Shown: positions 18,054-26,324 of the stretch, one piece after another | How positions within the stretch are numbered: position 1 is the first letter of the stretch | How the letters are laid out: every line of letters starts with the position of its first letter | NCBI GenBank assembly: GCA_903834925.1 | Contig: CAILLA010000307.1 | Span: forward strand, 1 to 60,358 | Reading direction: 5' to 3' | Source of the DNA: an uncultured Schlesneria sp. | Lineage (GTDB): Bacteria > Planctomycetota > Planctomycetia > Planctomycetales > Planctomycetaceae | DNA: 60,358 bases | Translations under genes and position numbers: made by a program | The notes under the pieces: generated by a model | Told to the model about the DNA's origin: nothing | Databases searched by the model: none | The model's input: only the letters and a program-made list of their open reading frames with translations

Positions 18054-18698
18054 TTGTCATCACGAATCCGTTATGTCGCGGCGGTTTGCTTGATTGCCTG
18101 TTTAGTTCATGCTGCGGAGCCTACTGCGGTAACGGAACCGGTCAATTCAAGTGCGACGTCGCTCAAGACGTCATCAAGTTCATTGCAATTCACGGACTTG
18201 GAGGGACGAATTCAGACACCGTTATCGCAGCCTGACCAGCGTGCAATAATCCTGTTCTTCGTGTTGCCCGATTGTCCAATCTCGAACGCTTACGCCCCCG
18301 AGATCAAACGGATCTCCGCCGAGTATTCTCAACGGAAAATTGCCTCGTTTGTGATCTATGTCGATCCTGATTTAACGACTGACGCAGCAAAGAAGCATGC
18401 GAAGGATTACGGTTACGAATGTCCGGTGATCTGCGACAACTCATTGAGATTGGTCCAGCAGACCGGTGTCACGATCGCCCCGGAAGTCGCCGTGCTCGAC
18501 GCCACGGGGCAAAGACTCTATCGCGGTCGAATCGATAATCTGTACGCGGGTCTTGGTAAACGCAGGCCGAAAGCGACAGAGCTTGATTTACGTAACACAC
18601 TCGACGCAATCCTGAATGGAAAACCCGTTCCGAACGAGACGACTCAGTCGATTGGTTGTTTTATCGCGAAGCCTGAACTGAATAAAACCGCTCCTTAA
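18054..18698 (+). CDS. Exported redoxin/thioredoxin-fold protein
   Basis: Translation probably starts at TTG 18054, since GGAG lies 8 bases upstream and the frame then opens directly with a signal peptide (MSSRIRYVAAVCLIACLVHA). The 214-residue product has a redoxin/AhpC-TSA-like fold: FTDLEGR, then FFVLPDCPISNAYAPEI, where only one Cys of a CxxC-type site is present, and IAPEVAVLDATGQRLYRGRID with the cis-Pro position. It ends with a Cys-containing tail. In Planctomycetes such proteins accompany haem-c/copper proteins. Here the next gene starts 11 bases later, so the pair is almost surely an operon acting in the periplasm. Confidence 0.86.
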   Translation: MSSRIRYVAAVCLIACLVHAAEPTAVTEPVNSSATSLKTSSSSLQFTDLEGRIQTPLSQPDQRAIILFFVLPDCPISNAYAPEIKRISAEYSQRKIASFVIYVDPDLTTDAAKKHAKDYGYECPVICDNSLRLVQQTGVTIAPEVAVLDATGQRLYRGRIDNLYAGLGKRRPKATELDLRNTLDAILNGKPVPNETTQSIGCFIAKPELNKTAP

Positions 18699-18709
18699 GG
18701 AATGTGATC

Positions 18710-20191
18710 ATGTCTGTTCGACATCTACTCTGCACGGCAATATTGGGTCTCGTCGTCGGGCTGGCCAGTTCCCAACGATTGCTGGCTGAAGTAACCTTTT
18801 CAAAGGACATCGCGCCGCTCATTTTTCAAAAATGTACGTCGTGTCACCGGCCGGGCGAAGCAGCCCCATTTGCACTTCAAACATATGCCGACGTCAAGAA
18901 ACGTAGTGAGCTGATCGAAAGTGTCGTGATTGAACGACAGATGCCTCCCTGGAAAGCCGATCGCGGCGACGCTTTATTTCGTTACGAGCGTCGGTTGGAA
19001 GACGATCAGATGACGCTCATCACGGACTGGATCAAAAACGGAATGCCCGAGGGGAACCCGGCCGAACTGCCGCCGCTTCCTGAGTTTCCCATTGGCTGGA
19101 GTCTGGGTGAGCCGGATCTGATTGTCAAAATGAAAGAACCATTCACAGTCCCCGCAGATGGCCCCGACATCTATCGCAATTTTGTCATTCCTTTAGAGCT
19201 GGATTCGGAACGTTGGGTGACGGCGATTGACTTCAGGCCGAGTGCCAGGTCGGTTGTGCATCATTCGTTGTTTTTCTTCGAAGCGACGGGCCTGGCTCGC
19301 AAGATTGATGGCGAGGATCAGCAACCTGGATTCAAAGGTGGCATGGGAGCGATAGCACGTCTACGTGGAGGACCAGCGGTTCTGACACCGGACGCATCAG
19401 AAACGGAACCAGGCCGTCCCGCCCGTCGTCAGCAACCAGGTGCCGGATTAGGGTTCTTCGGTGATCAAGCGGCAAACGAATCCCCGAAGTTTGGACCGCT
19501 TGGTGGCTGGGCATTGGGTGCCCAGCCACATCCGCTGCCGGATGGCCTGGCGTTTCGTCTTCCTGCCGGTTCCGATTTGATCCTGGCCACTCACTTTCAT
19601 CCCTCGGGAAAAGCCGAAGAAGAAGCCTCGACCGTCGGTTTGTATTTCACCAAAGATCCGACCAAGCGACGATTCACAGCAATTCAACTCCCCACCGCAT
19701 TCGGTGCATTCAAAGGGATCAATATCGCTCCGGGGACAAAGGAATACGTCGTCGAAGACTCGTTTGAGTTGCCCGTTGACGTCGAAGCCTTCGGCGTCGG
19801 TGCTCATGCACATTACCTCGGCAAGTCCATGAAAATGACTGCGACGTTGCCCGACGGCCAGACGCAAACATTACTCTCAATTCCTGACTGGGATTTTGCC
19901 TGGCAAGAACAATACCGGTTTGCGAACTATGTCAAGTTGCCCAAAGGTACTCGGCTGCACTCGCGAATCACCTATGACAATTCGGCAGACAATCCACGTA
20001 ACCCAAGCCATCCACCGGCCCGGGTTCGTTTTGGCGAAGAATCGACGAATGAAATGGCCAGTATCACATTACAAGTGGTCGCCGCACAGGAATCCGAAAT
20101 GCCGAAATTGATTGATGGCTACCGAGTTCATTTCCGCCAATCATTGTTGAAAACACCGCTTCTCAAAATGTTGCAAGGAGGCCAACGGTGA
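18710..20191 (+). CDS. Haem-c and copper type II monooxygenase-like exported protein
   Basis: The 493-residue protein starts at ATG 18710 (AAGG 9 bases upstream), with a signal peptide of ~25 residues. A cytochrome-c-like segment follows, with KCTSCHRPGEAAPFALQTY (CxxCH haem site). The remainder resembles ascorbate-dependent copper type II monooxygenases: VVHHSLFF (paired His), LATHFHPSGK and GVGAHAHYLGKSMKM, the typical Cu ligand pattern. The substrate is unknown. The combination haem c plus copper domain is frequent in Planctomycetes. The redoxin upstream may maintain its thiols or supply electrons; this is inference. Confidence 0.88.
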   Translation: MSVRHLLCTAILGLVVGLASSQRLLAEVTFSKDIAPLIFQKCTSCHRPGEAAPFALQTYADVKKRSELIESVVIERQMPPWKADRGDALFRYERRLEDDQMTLITDWIKNGMPEGNPAELPPLPEFPIGWSLGEPDLIVKMKEPFTVPADGPDIYRNFVIPLELDSERWVTAIDFRPSARSVVHHSLFFFEATGLARKIDGEDQQPGFKGGMGAIARLRGGPAVLTPDASETEPGRPARRQQPGAGLGFFGDQAANESPKFGPLGGWALGAQPHPLPDGLAFRLPAGSDLILATHFHPSGKAEEEASTVGLYFTKDPTKRRFTAIQLPTAFGAFKGINIAPGTKEYVVEDSFELPVDVEAFGVGAHAHYLGKSMKMTATLPDGQTQTLLSIPDWDFAWQEQYRFANYVKLPKGTRLHSRITYDNSADNPRNPSHPPARVRFGEESTNEMASITLQVVAAQESEMPKLIDGYRVHFRQSLLKTPLLKMLQGGQR

Positions 20192-20598
20192 GACTGACTG
20201 AGTTAACTTGATGACGCAATACTGTTGCGTCCGGGGGCGGAATAGCGGCAGAAACTTGGGGTGCCACGGTTTTGGAGTCTTCGACAAGGCCGTGTCTTCA
20301 TAGTCCGATAACGTGTTCGAAGAGCGCGGCTTAACCGAAGACGGAAAAACCGTGGCACCCTTTTTTTGGCTTTCTGTTCCCAAAGGAGATCATCCTGAGC
20401 TGCCGAAATATCCCGACTTCGGGTCGTTTCGTGAGAACTAACGGAGACGCTATTTCAAAACATTATCCGCCAACCATTCTTCCAGTCGTGACGGCCAGCG
20501 AGCGGCTAAAGTCCTGGTGACGAAGTCGGTTGTCGGATGTCAAACGGATTGAGTCTAATTAAAAACCTTTCAAGAACTCGTTTTCAGGATACGCTCCT
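20192..20598. other. Intergenic region with a family-A repeat
   Basis: No gene is seen. It holds the 102-base palindromic repeat at 20259-20360, which is followed by seven T on the plus strand, so it might also end transcription of the copper-protein operon. The remaining ~230 bases should carry the promoter of the M20 peptidase gene. Confidence 0.6.
20259..20360. repeat. Family-A palindromic repeat (102 nt), copy 2
   Basis: The ends GGGTGCCACGGTTTT and AAAACCGTGGCACCC pair perfectly over 15 bases. In reverse orientation it matches copy 1 at 5389-5490 in length and most positions. Confidence 0.92.
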
Positions 20599-21789
20599 TT
20601 GTCAGTACCCTTAACATTACTCAAAGACCTGATCGCCACCCCGAGTGTCAATCCGATGGGACGAGACGTCTCGGGTCCTGAATACTTCGAAACGCGCGTC
20701 ACGGCATACCTGGTCCGTTACCTCGCAGATCTTGGTGTTCCGTTCGAACAAGTAGAGATCGTCCCAGGACGGTCGAATGTGCTGGCGCGTCTCGACTCGC
20801 CCGGTGCCACCAGGTCCGTGCTTCTGGATGCTCATCAAGACACGGTGCCCGTGGATGGCATGACCATCGCCCCGTTTGACCCGATCGAGCAATCAGGTCG
20901 CCTGTACGGTCGCGGGTCGTGTGATGTCAAGGGTGGACTCGCCGCGATGCTGGCCGCGTTCACTCGACTGGCTCACGAACGACCAACCGGCATGCCAAAT
21001 GTCATCTTATCGATGACGTGTGATGAAGAGTCAACAAGTCTGGGCATCAATCATCTGACGGATAGCTGGTCGGGAAATTCTTCCCCATATCGTCTGTGCC
21101 CAGTCCGACCCGATGTGGCGATCGTCGCGGAACCGACAGAGCTCGATATCGTCGTGGCTCATCGCGGGGCCACTCGCTGGAAAATGCGAACGACGGGCCG
21201 AGCCTGTCATAGTTCACGTCCCAATGAAGGGATCAACGCGATCTATCGGATGTCCAAGGTCGTGGCGTGCCTGGAAGAGTACGCCGCCTGGTTACCCGGC
21301 TCGCGGCCCGCTCATCCACTTTGTGGTCCGGCAACGCTGAGTGTCGGTCGAATTGATGGAGGAAGCAGCGTTAATATCGTCCCTGATGCCTGCACGATCG
21401 AAATCGATCGCCGAATCATCCCCGGTGAAGATCGATTTGGCGTCATCGACGAGATCGCGGAATACCTGCGGTCACGTCTTGATTTCGAGGTAATCCATGA
21501 TGCACCCTATTGTGCCAGTCCGGCACTTGGTGACGACAACAACAGCACGTTGTCACACGAATTAATGCAGGCCATTGAAACTGTGGTCGGCCCGAGAAAA
21601 ACGGTCGGAGTACCATACGGAACTCACGCATCCCGCTTTGCAAGAGCAGGGGTCCCGTCAGTCGTATTTGGCCCCGGCGATATTGCTCAAGCTCACACCA
21701 AAGACGAATGGATCGAGCTTTCACAACTCGATCACGCGGCTGAGATTTACTATCAGTTCTGTGTTCGTGCGGCGTCCCAGGCTTCCTAG
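20599..21789 (+). CDS. M20-family metallopeptidase/deacylase
   Basis: The 396-residue protein probably starts at TTG 20599 (MSVPLTLLKDLIATPSVNPM), with AGGAT upstream. M20 zinc-site motifs are clear: LLDAHQDTVPVDG (His-x-Asp), YGRGSCDVKGGLAAMLAA, TCDEESTS (catalytic Glu and ligand Glu) and VAEPTELDIVVAHRG. The last His ligand lies in GDIAQAHTKDEWIEL. The dimerisation domain sits in the middle. It resembles acetylornithine deacetylase and succinyl-diaminopimelate desuccinylase; the substrate cannot be fixed from sequence, and no arg or dap genes are adjacent. It is cytoplasmic, with no signal peptide. Confidence 0.9.
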   Translation: MSVPLTLLKDLIATPSVNPMGRDVSGPEYFETRVTAYLVRYLADLGVPFEQVEIVPGRSNVLARLDSPGATRSVLLDAHQDTVPVDGMTIAPFDPIEQSGRLYGRGSCDVKGGLAAMLAAFTRLAHERPTGMPNVILSMTCDEESTSLGINHLTDSWSGNSSPYRLCPVRPDVAIVAEPTELDIVVAHRGATRWKMRTTGRACHSSRPNEGINAIYRMSKVVACLEEYAAWLPGSRPAHPLCGPATLSVGRIDGGSSVNIVPDACTIEIDRRIIPGEDRFGVIDEIAEYLRSRLDFEVIHDAPYCASPALGDDNNSTLSHELMQAIETVVGPRKTVGVPYGTHASRFARAGVPSVVFGPGDIAQAHTKDEWIELSQLDHAAEIYYQFCVRAASQAS

Positions 21790-21801
21790 GACAATGCATT
21801 G

Positions 21802-22113
21802 TTAGGTAATTCTGCGCACGACCATTCTGATGGTATCTAAGTCCTTAAACAGACAGACATGAAATGGAAAACTGTTGCCGTCAACGCAACCGAATTCGAC
21901 TGACCCATCTGCTTCAAGTTCTCGCCGGTAACATTCAGGTGTGATTTGCTTCATCAGCCGGATTGTGTCTTCGGGCATCACACGTTTTGTTTCGAGCCTC
22001 ATAACGTGACCTTGGTTTTGCACCGTGATTGTGTCTCCAACAATTACTTAGATTTCGTCGCACCCGACTTTCGATATCAATCGAAGCAACGTTTCCATCG
22101 AAAAATCAGACAT
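21802..22113 (-). pseudogene. PilT N-terminal-like fragment with in-frame stop
   Basis: From ATG 22113 the minus strand reads MSDFSMETLLRLISKVGCDE, then TAA at codon 22, and continues in the same frame with VIVGDTITVQNQGHVMRLET. It runs through MPEDTIRLMKQITPECYRRE and ends at 21802 with DTIRMVVRRIT. The order matches the N-terminal domain of planctomycete PilT-type ATPases (GASD...VG.PP...L.TK, EDT..LMK.ITP, FG, F.V..FK, MVLRRI). The ATPase domain with Walker motifs is absent. A GTG at 22023, just downstream of the stop, could in theory still start a 73-residue product. I read it as a decayed fragment. Confidence 0.6.
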
Positions 22114-22193
22114 TCGATTCGCCCTGAAAAGAGGGAGGTCGCTACGAAATACGACCATTTCTTACCTTATCGCTCCGTTGTTCGGTTTCGACA

Positions 22194-22640
22194 TTAACCG
22201 TAGTTAACGCACGCAACAGGGTTCGGTTTGGGAATAGGTGGTTTGATGAGCAGCAGGTACGCCGAAAGCAAGGTTAGTGGGATGACGATGGACCAGTACG
22301 GGACCGTCCAGAGCCGCACGAACATTGTGCTACACTCACCCTTGGCAAATCCCATCCATTCCCAATGGAATAACACTTCCCCGAGGAATAGATCCGTCAT
22401 TTTTCTCGGTCGTGAGGACGTTTTAAATTGAATTTCCCAAGGGCTACGATTGGTAGTAGACCACATCTCAAATACGATGCGACAGTCCATTGAGCGAATT
22501 TGAATATCGGTTCCTGTTGGTGAAATCCCTATATGGTCCGTGGCAAAGTAGGTCCGTATCCACGCCGACATGAATGCGCATGCCATTTCCAGCGAAACCA
22601 CCCCAATCTTGCGCCTCCAACCATTGAAGAATTCGCCCAT
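22194..22640 (-). CDS. Small membrane protein, paralogue of 8086-8649
   Basis: This 148-residue protein from ATG 22640 starts MGEFFNGWRRKIGVVSLEMA, almost the same as the protein at 8086-8649. It has an N-terminal membrane segment, a central probably extracytoplasmic region with several W and F, and a C-terminal segment (~115-135, WSIVIPLTLLSAYLLLIKPP). The frame opens further upstream (22727), but the shared family start supports 22640. The function is unknown. It lies 61 bases downstream of a lipoprotein gene on the same strand. Confidence 0.7.
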   Translation of the reverse strand: MGEFFNGWRRKIGVVSLEMACAFMSAWIRTYFATDHIGISPTGTDIQIRSMDCRIVFEMWSTTNRSPWEIQFKTSSRPRKMTDLFLGEVLFHWEWMGFAKGECSTMFVRLWTVPYWSIVIPLTLLSAYLLLIKPPIPKPNPVACVNYG

Positions 22641-22701
22641 GTGCTTAAATCCCATTTCACGAGCAAACGGTTCTTGCGGATCGGCGTTTTGCAGGGTAGT
22701 G

Positions 22702-23169
22702 TCAATCCTTTTCAGGATGATCCTCAATCGGTTTCACGACGTTCCATCGCTCGACCTCTAGCACAAACGTTTCCCAAACTCTGCCGTTGGCCCCTTGTTG
22801 TCCGTGTAGCGGGACACCGGAATGATGGACGCGAGCGAGAGTTCCCACGACCTTGATCGACGTTGACGCGAAGGATTCCTCGTAGAAGTGTTTGCTCAAG
22901 TCTTCGCTCAATGGTAAATATGTTCCGTCGAAAAGTAGCTGCGTACCATTCAATCCCTTGCTCACGTCTTCCGAAATCGTCCCAATGAATTCGGCGCGTT
23001 TTCCGATGAGCGATGGCCATTCGCTGTGACTTGGGTTGCGTGGAAGCTTCGGAGGATCTGGCTTCTTGTTTTCGGATTCAGACGAAATCGACGGCGCGGC
23101 TGTCTGTGGTTTCTCTTGTTGAACGCAACTTGCGATACCGGCAACCAGAACGAGCATTTGCCATCGCAT
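22702..23169 (-). CDS. Putative small lipoprotein
   Basis: The 155-residue product from ATG 23169 opens MRWQMLVLVAGIASCVQQEK, a lipoprotein signal with cleavage before Cys15. A Ser/Glu/Lys/Pro-rich linker (~20-45) is followed by a compact domain (~50-150) with SLIGKRAEFIGTISED, TYLPLSED, VVGTLARVHH and WETFVLEVERW. This pattern of short strands suggests an OB-like or small beta-barrel domain. The upstream ATG at 23190 is possible but weaker. The function is unknown; it should be envelope-anchored. It precedes the small membrane protein gene on the same strand. Confidence 0.7.
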   Translation of the reverse strand: MRWQMLVLVAGIASCVQQEKPQTAAPSISSESENKKPDPPKLPRNPSHSEWPSLIGKRAEFIGTISEDVSKGLNGTQLLFDGTYLPLSEDLSKHFYEESFASTSIKVVGTLARVHHSGVPLHGQQGANGRVWETFVLEVERWNVVKPIEDHPEKD

Positions 23170-23243
23170 CGCCCATTCCCTCGCGATCATTGAACCATCC
23201 TTTGGTCACTTCGAAAGAATCACCTCTTGGTTTATCGCCCGGA

Positions 23244-24638
23244 TTACTCAGGTTCAATCTCAATTGCAGAACTGTCAGCGGCAATCAACATGTCGACGGG
23301 TTCGGTCTTCGCCACACAGACGGCAATGGCCAGATCGCCCGTAACGTTCACCACGGTTCGACACATATCGAGGATGCGATCAACGCCCATGATGATGCCG
23401 ATGGCCGCTCCGGGAACCCCGACCGATTGCATCACAACCACGATCAGTGGCAATGAGCCACCGGGGACGCCCGCAGTTCCGACTCCTGCCAGAATTGCCA
23501 TCAGCACCACAGTAAATTGCTGGCTTGCGGTGAGATCCACTCCCATTACCTGTGCGAGAAACAGGACGACGACACCTTCATAAAGAGCGGTTCCGTTCTG
23601 ATTCCCCGTGGCCCCGACCGTCAGCACAAAATTGGAAACACGTGAAGGGAGTTTCAATTCATCGCTGGCGACTTTCATTGCCGTTGGCAACGTGGCGCTG
23701 GAGGACGAAGTACCGAAGGCAACCATCATCGCCTCAGACACATTTGAGAAAAATTTCCAGGGCGACATTCGAGCGAACACGATCACCACGATCGAATAGA
23801 CGAGAAACAATTGCAGACTGAGGCCGAGAAGGGCGGTGATGACGAACCAGAACAGGGTCTTCAGAATATCGAATCCCAGTTGTGCGGCGAGGGCGAATAC
23901 CAGGCAGCCCGCTCCGTACGGTGCCAGCTTCATGGCGAATTCGATGACGGACATCGAGATGGCATACAGGCCTTCAAGCCAGCCGACGAACGTCTTTGTT
24001 TCGTTGGGATTCGTGGTAATGGCCATGCCGCAGACAAGTGCAAACACCATCACGGCGAGCATCCCGTTCCCCTTCGAACTGCCATCAACGGCACCGACCA
24101 TTTCCTGTAAGGGGTTTTCAGGAAAGAGGTCGACAATGGTGTCTCGAACCGGTTTGGCTTCTTTTGCTTTGTTGACTTTGTCCGTGGCACCGGATGCATA
24201 TTTTTCGAGGAGATTCTGGCGTTGTTCATCGCTGAGCGAACGGCCGGGCTGCATAAAGTCCACCAGTCCGATTCCAATCAATACGGCACATGACGAGAGG
24301 ATTGCTGTGAAGCCCAGTGTCTTGAGCCCCATTCGTCCTAGTTTTCGGAGATCGCCGATTTCGACGACCGCCAGGGCCAGTGCCGAGAAAACCATGGGGA
24401 CGACGACCATGAACATCAGGCGAAGAAAAATCTTGCCGACCGGTTCAGCCCAGTAGATGACCGCATCGAGCCAATCCGTCAGCCCGTTGGCGTTGGTATC
24501 ACCGAGGGCTCCTTTTTGCGTAGAACCGAGGGCATTTGCAGCCAAGCCGGCCACGATACCGACGATCAAGCCGATGAAAATCTTCGTGTGAAGCGGCATC
24601 CCTGATTTAGACTCGTCACGATGTTGTTCATTTGTCAT
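23244..24638 (-). CDS. Dicarboxylate/amino acid:cation symporter (SDF family)
   Basis: The 464-residue protein starts at ATG 24638, with AAGGA 8 bases upstream. It belongs to the DAACS/SDF family (GltP/DctA type), which imports dicarboxylates or acidic amino acids with Na+ or H+ through the inner membrane. Diagnostic stretches are RLMFMVVVPMVFSALALAV, the serine-rich hairpin FGTSSSSATLPTAMK (HP1), GATGNQNGTALYEG (the NMDGT-like motif of TM7, here NQNGT) and GVPGGSLPLIVVVMQSVGVP (HP2). About eight membrane segments are visible. A polar insert (~135-190) is longer than in E. coli GltP. The substrate is not defined by sequence. Confidence 0.92.
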   Translation of the reverse strand: MTNEQHRDESKSGMPLHTKIFIGLIVGIVAGLAANALGSTQKGALGDTNANGLTDWLDAVIYWAEPVGKIFLRLMFMVVVPMVFSALALAVVEIGDLRKLGRMGLKTLGFTAILSSCAVLIGIGLVDFMQPGRSLSDEQRQNLLEKYASGATDKVNKAKEAKPVRDTIVDLFPENPLQEMVGAVDGSSKGNGMLAVMVFALVCGMAITTNPNETKTFVGWLEGLYAISMSVIEFAMKLAPYGAGCLVFALAAQLGFDILKTLFWFVITALLGLSLQLFLVYSIVVIVFARMSPWKFFSNVSEAMMVAFGTSSSSATLPTAMKVASDELKLPSRVSNFVLTVGATGNQNGTALYEGVVVLFLAQVMGVDLTASQQFTVVLMAILAGVGTAGVPGGSLPLIVVVMQSVGVPGAAIGIIMGVDRILDMCRTVVNVTGDLAIAVCVAKTEPVDMLIAADSSAIEIEPE

Positions 24639-24777
24639 CGAAAATCCTTCGGTTAATGGCTTGAGAATCTGGAGGATACCTGCCATGCCAATGAAGTTCA
24701 CGTGTCAGTGGAAATCCCGTTTCGAAGGAATCGGATAACCGCAGAACGCAAGCAGTCACTTTACCGCTTGAAAATCG

Positions 24778-24822
24778 AACCACGATAACCGTGGTTGTGA
24801 CTCTGTCTCACGTTTGTATGAT
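24778..24822 (+). promoter_or_regulatory. Candidate purQ promoter overlapping a palindrome
   Basis: TTGTGA (24795-24800) and TATGAT (24817-24822), 16 bases apart, form a plausible sigma70-type promoter for purQ. The palindrome AACCACG-ATAAC-CGTGGTT (24778-24796) overlaps the -35, which fits an operator. No repressor is known for it. Confidence 0.45.
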
Positions 24823-24902
24823 ATAGAGACTTGAAATTTGGAATCGACGGTCGCTTCGAATTTGTCGGGAGACGTCGTTTTCTGTGAAGGAACTCGTGGA
24901 AG

Positions 24903-25718
24903 ATGGCTTCGCCTCGCGTTTGTGTTTTGCGTGCTCCCGGAACGAATTGTGATGTCGAAACGGCTTATGCTTTCGACTCCTGTGGTGGTCGTTCGGATCG
25001 AGTCCACTTGTTTCGCCTGATTGAACGTCCGTCGCTGCTCGACGATTATCAAATCCTTTGCATCCCTGGCGGCTTCAGTTATGGAGACGACATCGGGGCG
25101 GGGGTGGTCTTCTCCAGCCAGCTTCGTGGTCATCTCGGCGACGTCGTTCACCAGTTCCTGACCGCCGACAAGCTGGTGCTGGGAATCTGCAACGGGTTTC
25201 AGACATTGCTGAAAGCAGGGGTTTTGCCCTATGGTGAGGCTGGTTGGGGAAAGTCCGATCGCAGCGAGGCTGATGCGACGCTGACCTGGAATCATAACGG
25301 CAAATACACCGCTCGCTGGGTTCACCTGAAGGTTGCTGGTTCGAAAAACGTGTTTCTCCGCGATATTTCGGAACTGGACCTTCCCATTGCACATGCAGAG
25401 GGACGGCTTGTCCCGCGCAGTGCCGATGTCGTCGAGACATGGCGAAACCAGCATCAGATTGCGATTCAGTATGCACCCTGGGCTGCGGGAAGCGATGGGG
25501 CGTCGAACCCGATTAATGATCGCTGGGAAGCGAATCCGAATGGAGCTGTCGCTGACATTGCTGGATTAAGCGATCCAAGCGGGCGAGTTCTGGGGTTGAT
25601 GCCGCATCCCGAACGATTCCTCTTTGCGACTCAACATCCTCAATGGACGCGGCTGAAGCTGGAAGGAAGCGGTGCCGGGCTGAAGTTGTTTCAGAACGGT
25701 ATTGATTACTTTGCGTGA
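24903..25718 (+). CDS. purQ: Phosphoribosylformylglycinamidine synthase, glutaminase subunit
   Basis: PurQ supplies ammonia from glutamine to PurL in the fourth step of purine synthesis. The 271-residue protein has the class I amidotransferase layout: RAPGTNCDVET at the start, PGGFSYGDDIGAG, the nucleophile Cys96 in LGICNGFQTLLKAG and the catalytic His/Glu in GLMPHPERF (~235). A middle insert (GEAGWGKSDRSEADATLTWN) makes it longer than Bacillus PurQ (~227) and close to other planctomycete forms. PurS and PurL are not in the window. Its stop codon abuts that of the convergent kinase gene with no spacer. Confidence 0.95.
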   Translation: MASPRVCVLRAPGTNCDVETAYAFDSCGGRSDRVHLFRLIERPSLLDDYQILCIPGGFSYGDDIGAGVVFSSQLRGHLGDVVHQFLTADKLVLGICNGFQTLLKAGVLPYGEAGWGKSDRSEADATLTWNHNGKYTARWVHLKVAGSKNVFLRDISELDLPIAHAEGRLVPRSADVVETWRNQHQIAIQYAPWAAGSDGASNPINDRWEANPNGAVADIAGLSDPSGRVLGLMPHPERFLFATQHPQWTRLKLEGSGAGLKLFQNGIDYFA

Positions 25719-26324
25719 TCAGCTGTCATTCGACAGCCAGGGTTCGATGGCAATTTGGGCGGCTCGAAGATTACACCACGAGATCTTTCGCAGATCTTTT
25801 GCGATGTGGGGAAAGTAATTATCGACCAGCTCTTGATCACTCGCGGCTTGAGCCGACAAGTTGACTGGCATCGGGACGGACTTGAACAAGACAAGTTCGT
25901 CAGCAGGCCAGCGGAGGGCCGTCCAGGCTGCGATGGAGTCGCTGGTCACGTTCCAATCATGTGGCAAGGGTTCAAGCGAGTTTGCTTCTTCGTGTCGGGT
26001 AAATCGGTGGGAATCCAGGAGAAGAGGTGATGACTCAATCGCCCATAGCCTTGTCGCTTCAGCATGATCACTGACTGACCGCAACGACAATAGTGTTTCA
26101 AGAAGCTGACGATTCAGATCGAGGCTGGCAATCGCCAGCCAATGAGCCGATTCGTCGTCCAGTTGATGAATCCGGCTCCATTCGCGGACAACATCTGCGG
26201 ACGCACCCCCGCCTGTCACAATCAGACGATGTTTGTCGGAGTATTGATCAAGGACAACCCGAAGTTTTTCGGCGAGACCAGGTAATGTCAGAAGGCTGCC
26301 GCCGAGCTTGAAAACGACCGTCAT
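25719..26324 (-). CDS. Amino-acid-kinase-fold protein
   Basis: The 201-residue protein begins MTVVFKLGGSLLTLPGLAEK, with the K-GGSLL start and VTGGGASADVVREW loop typical of the amino acid kinase fold (uridylate kinase, acetylglutamate kinase and similar). The short length and a Trp-rich centre resemble the kinase-like proteins found with tetrahydromethanopterin C1-pathway genes and MfnE in methanogens. Planctomycetes have that pathway, but no other such gene is near, so the link is only a suggestion. Its ATG overlaps the stop of the upstream glycerate kinase (ATGA), showing translational coupling. Confidence 0.68.
   Translation of the reverse strand: MTVVFKLGGSLLTLPGLAEKLRVVLDQYSDKHRLIVTGGGASADVVREWSRIHQLDDESAHWLAIASLDLNRQLLETLLSLRSVSDHAEATRLWAIESSPLLLDSHRFTRHEEANSLEPLPHDWNVTSDSIAAWTALRWPADELVLFKSVPMPVNLSAQAASDQELVDNYFPHIAKDLRKISWCNLRAAQIAIEPWLSNDS

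Noticed and set aside
24756-25454. 232-codon minus-strand frame across purQ
   Set aside because: Fully antisense to the clearly recognisable purQ.
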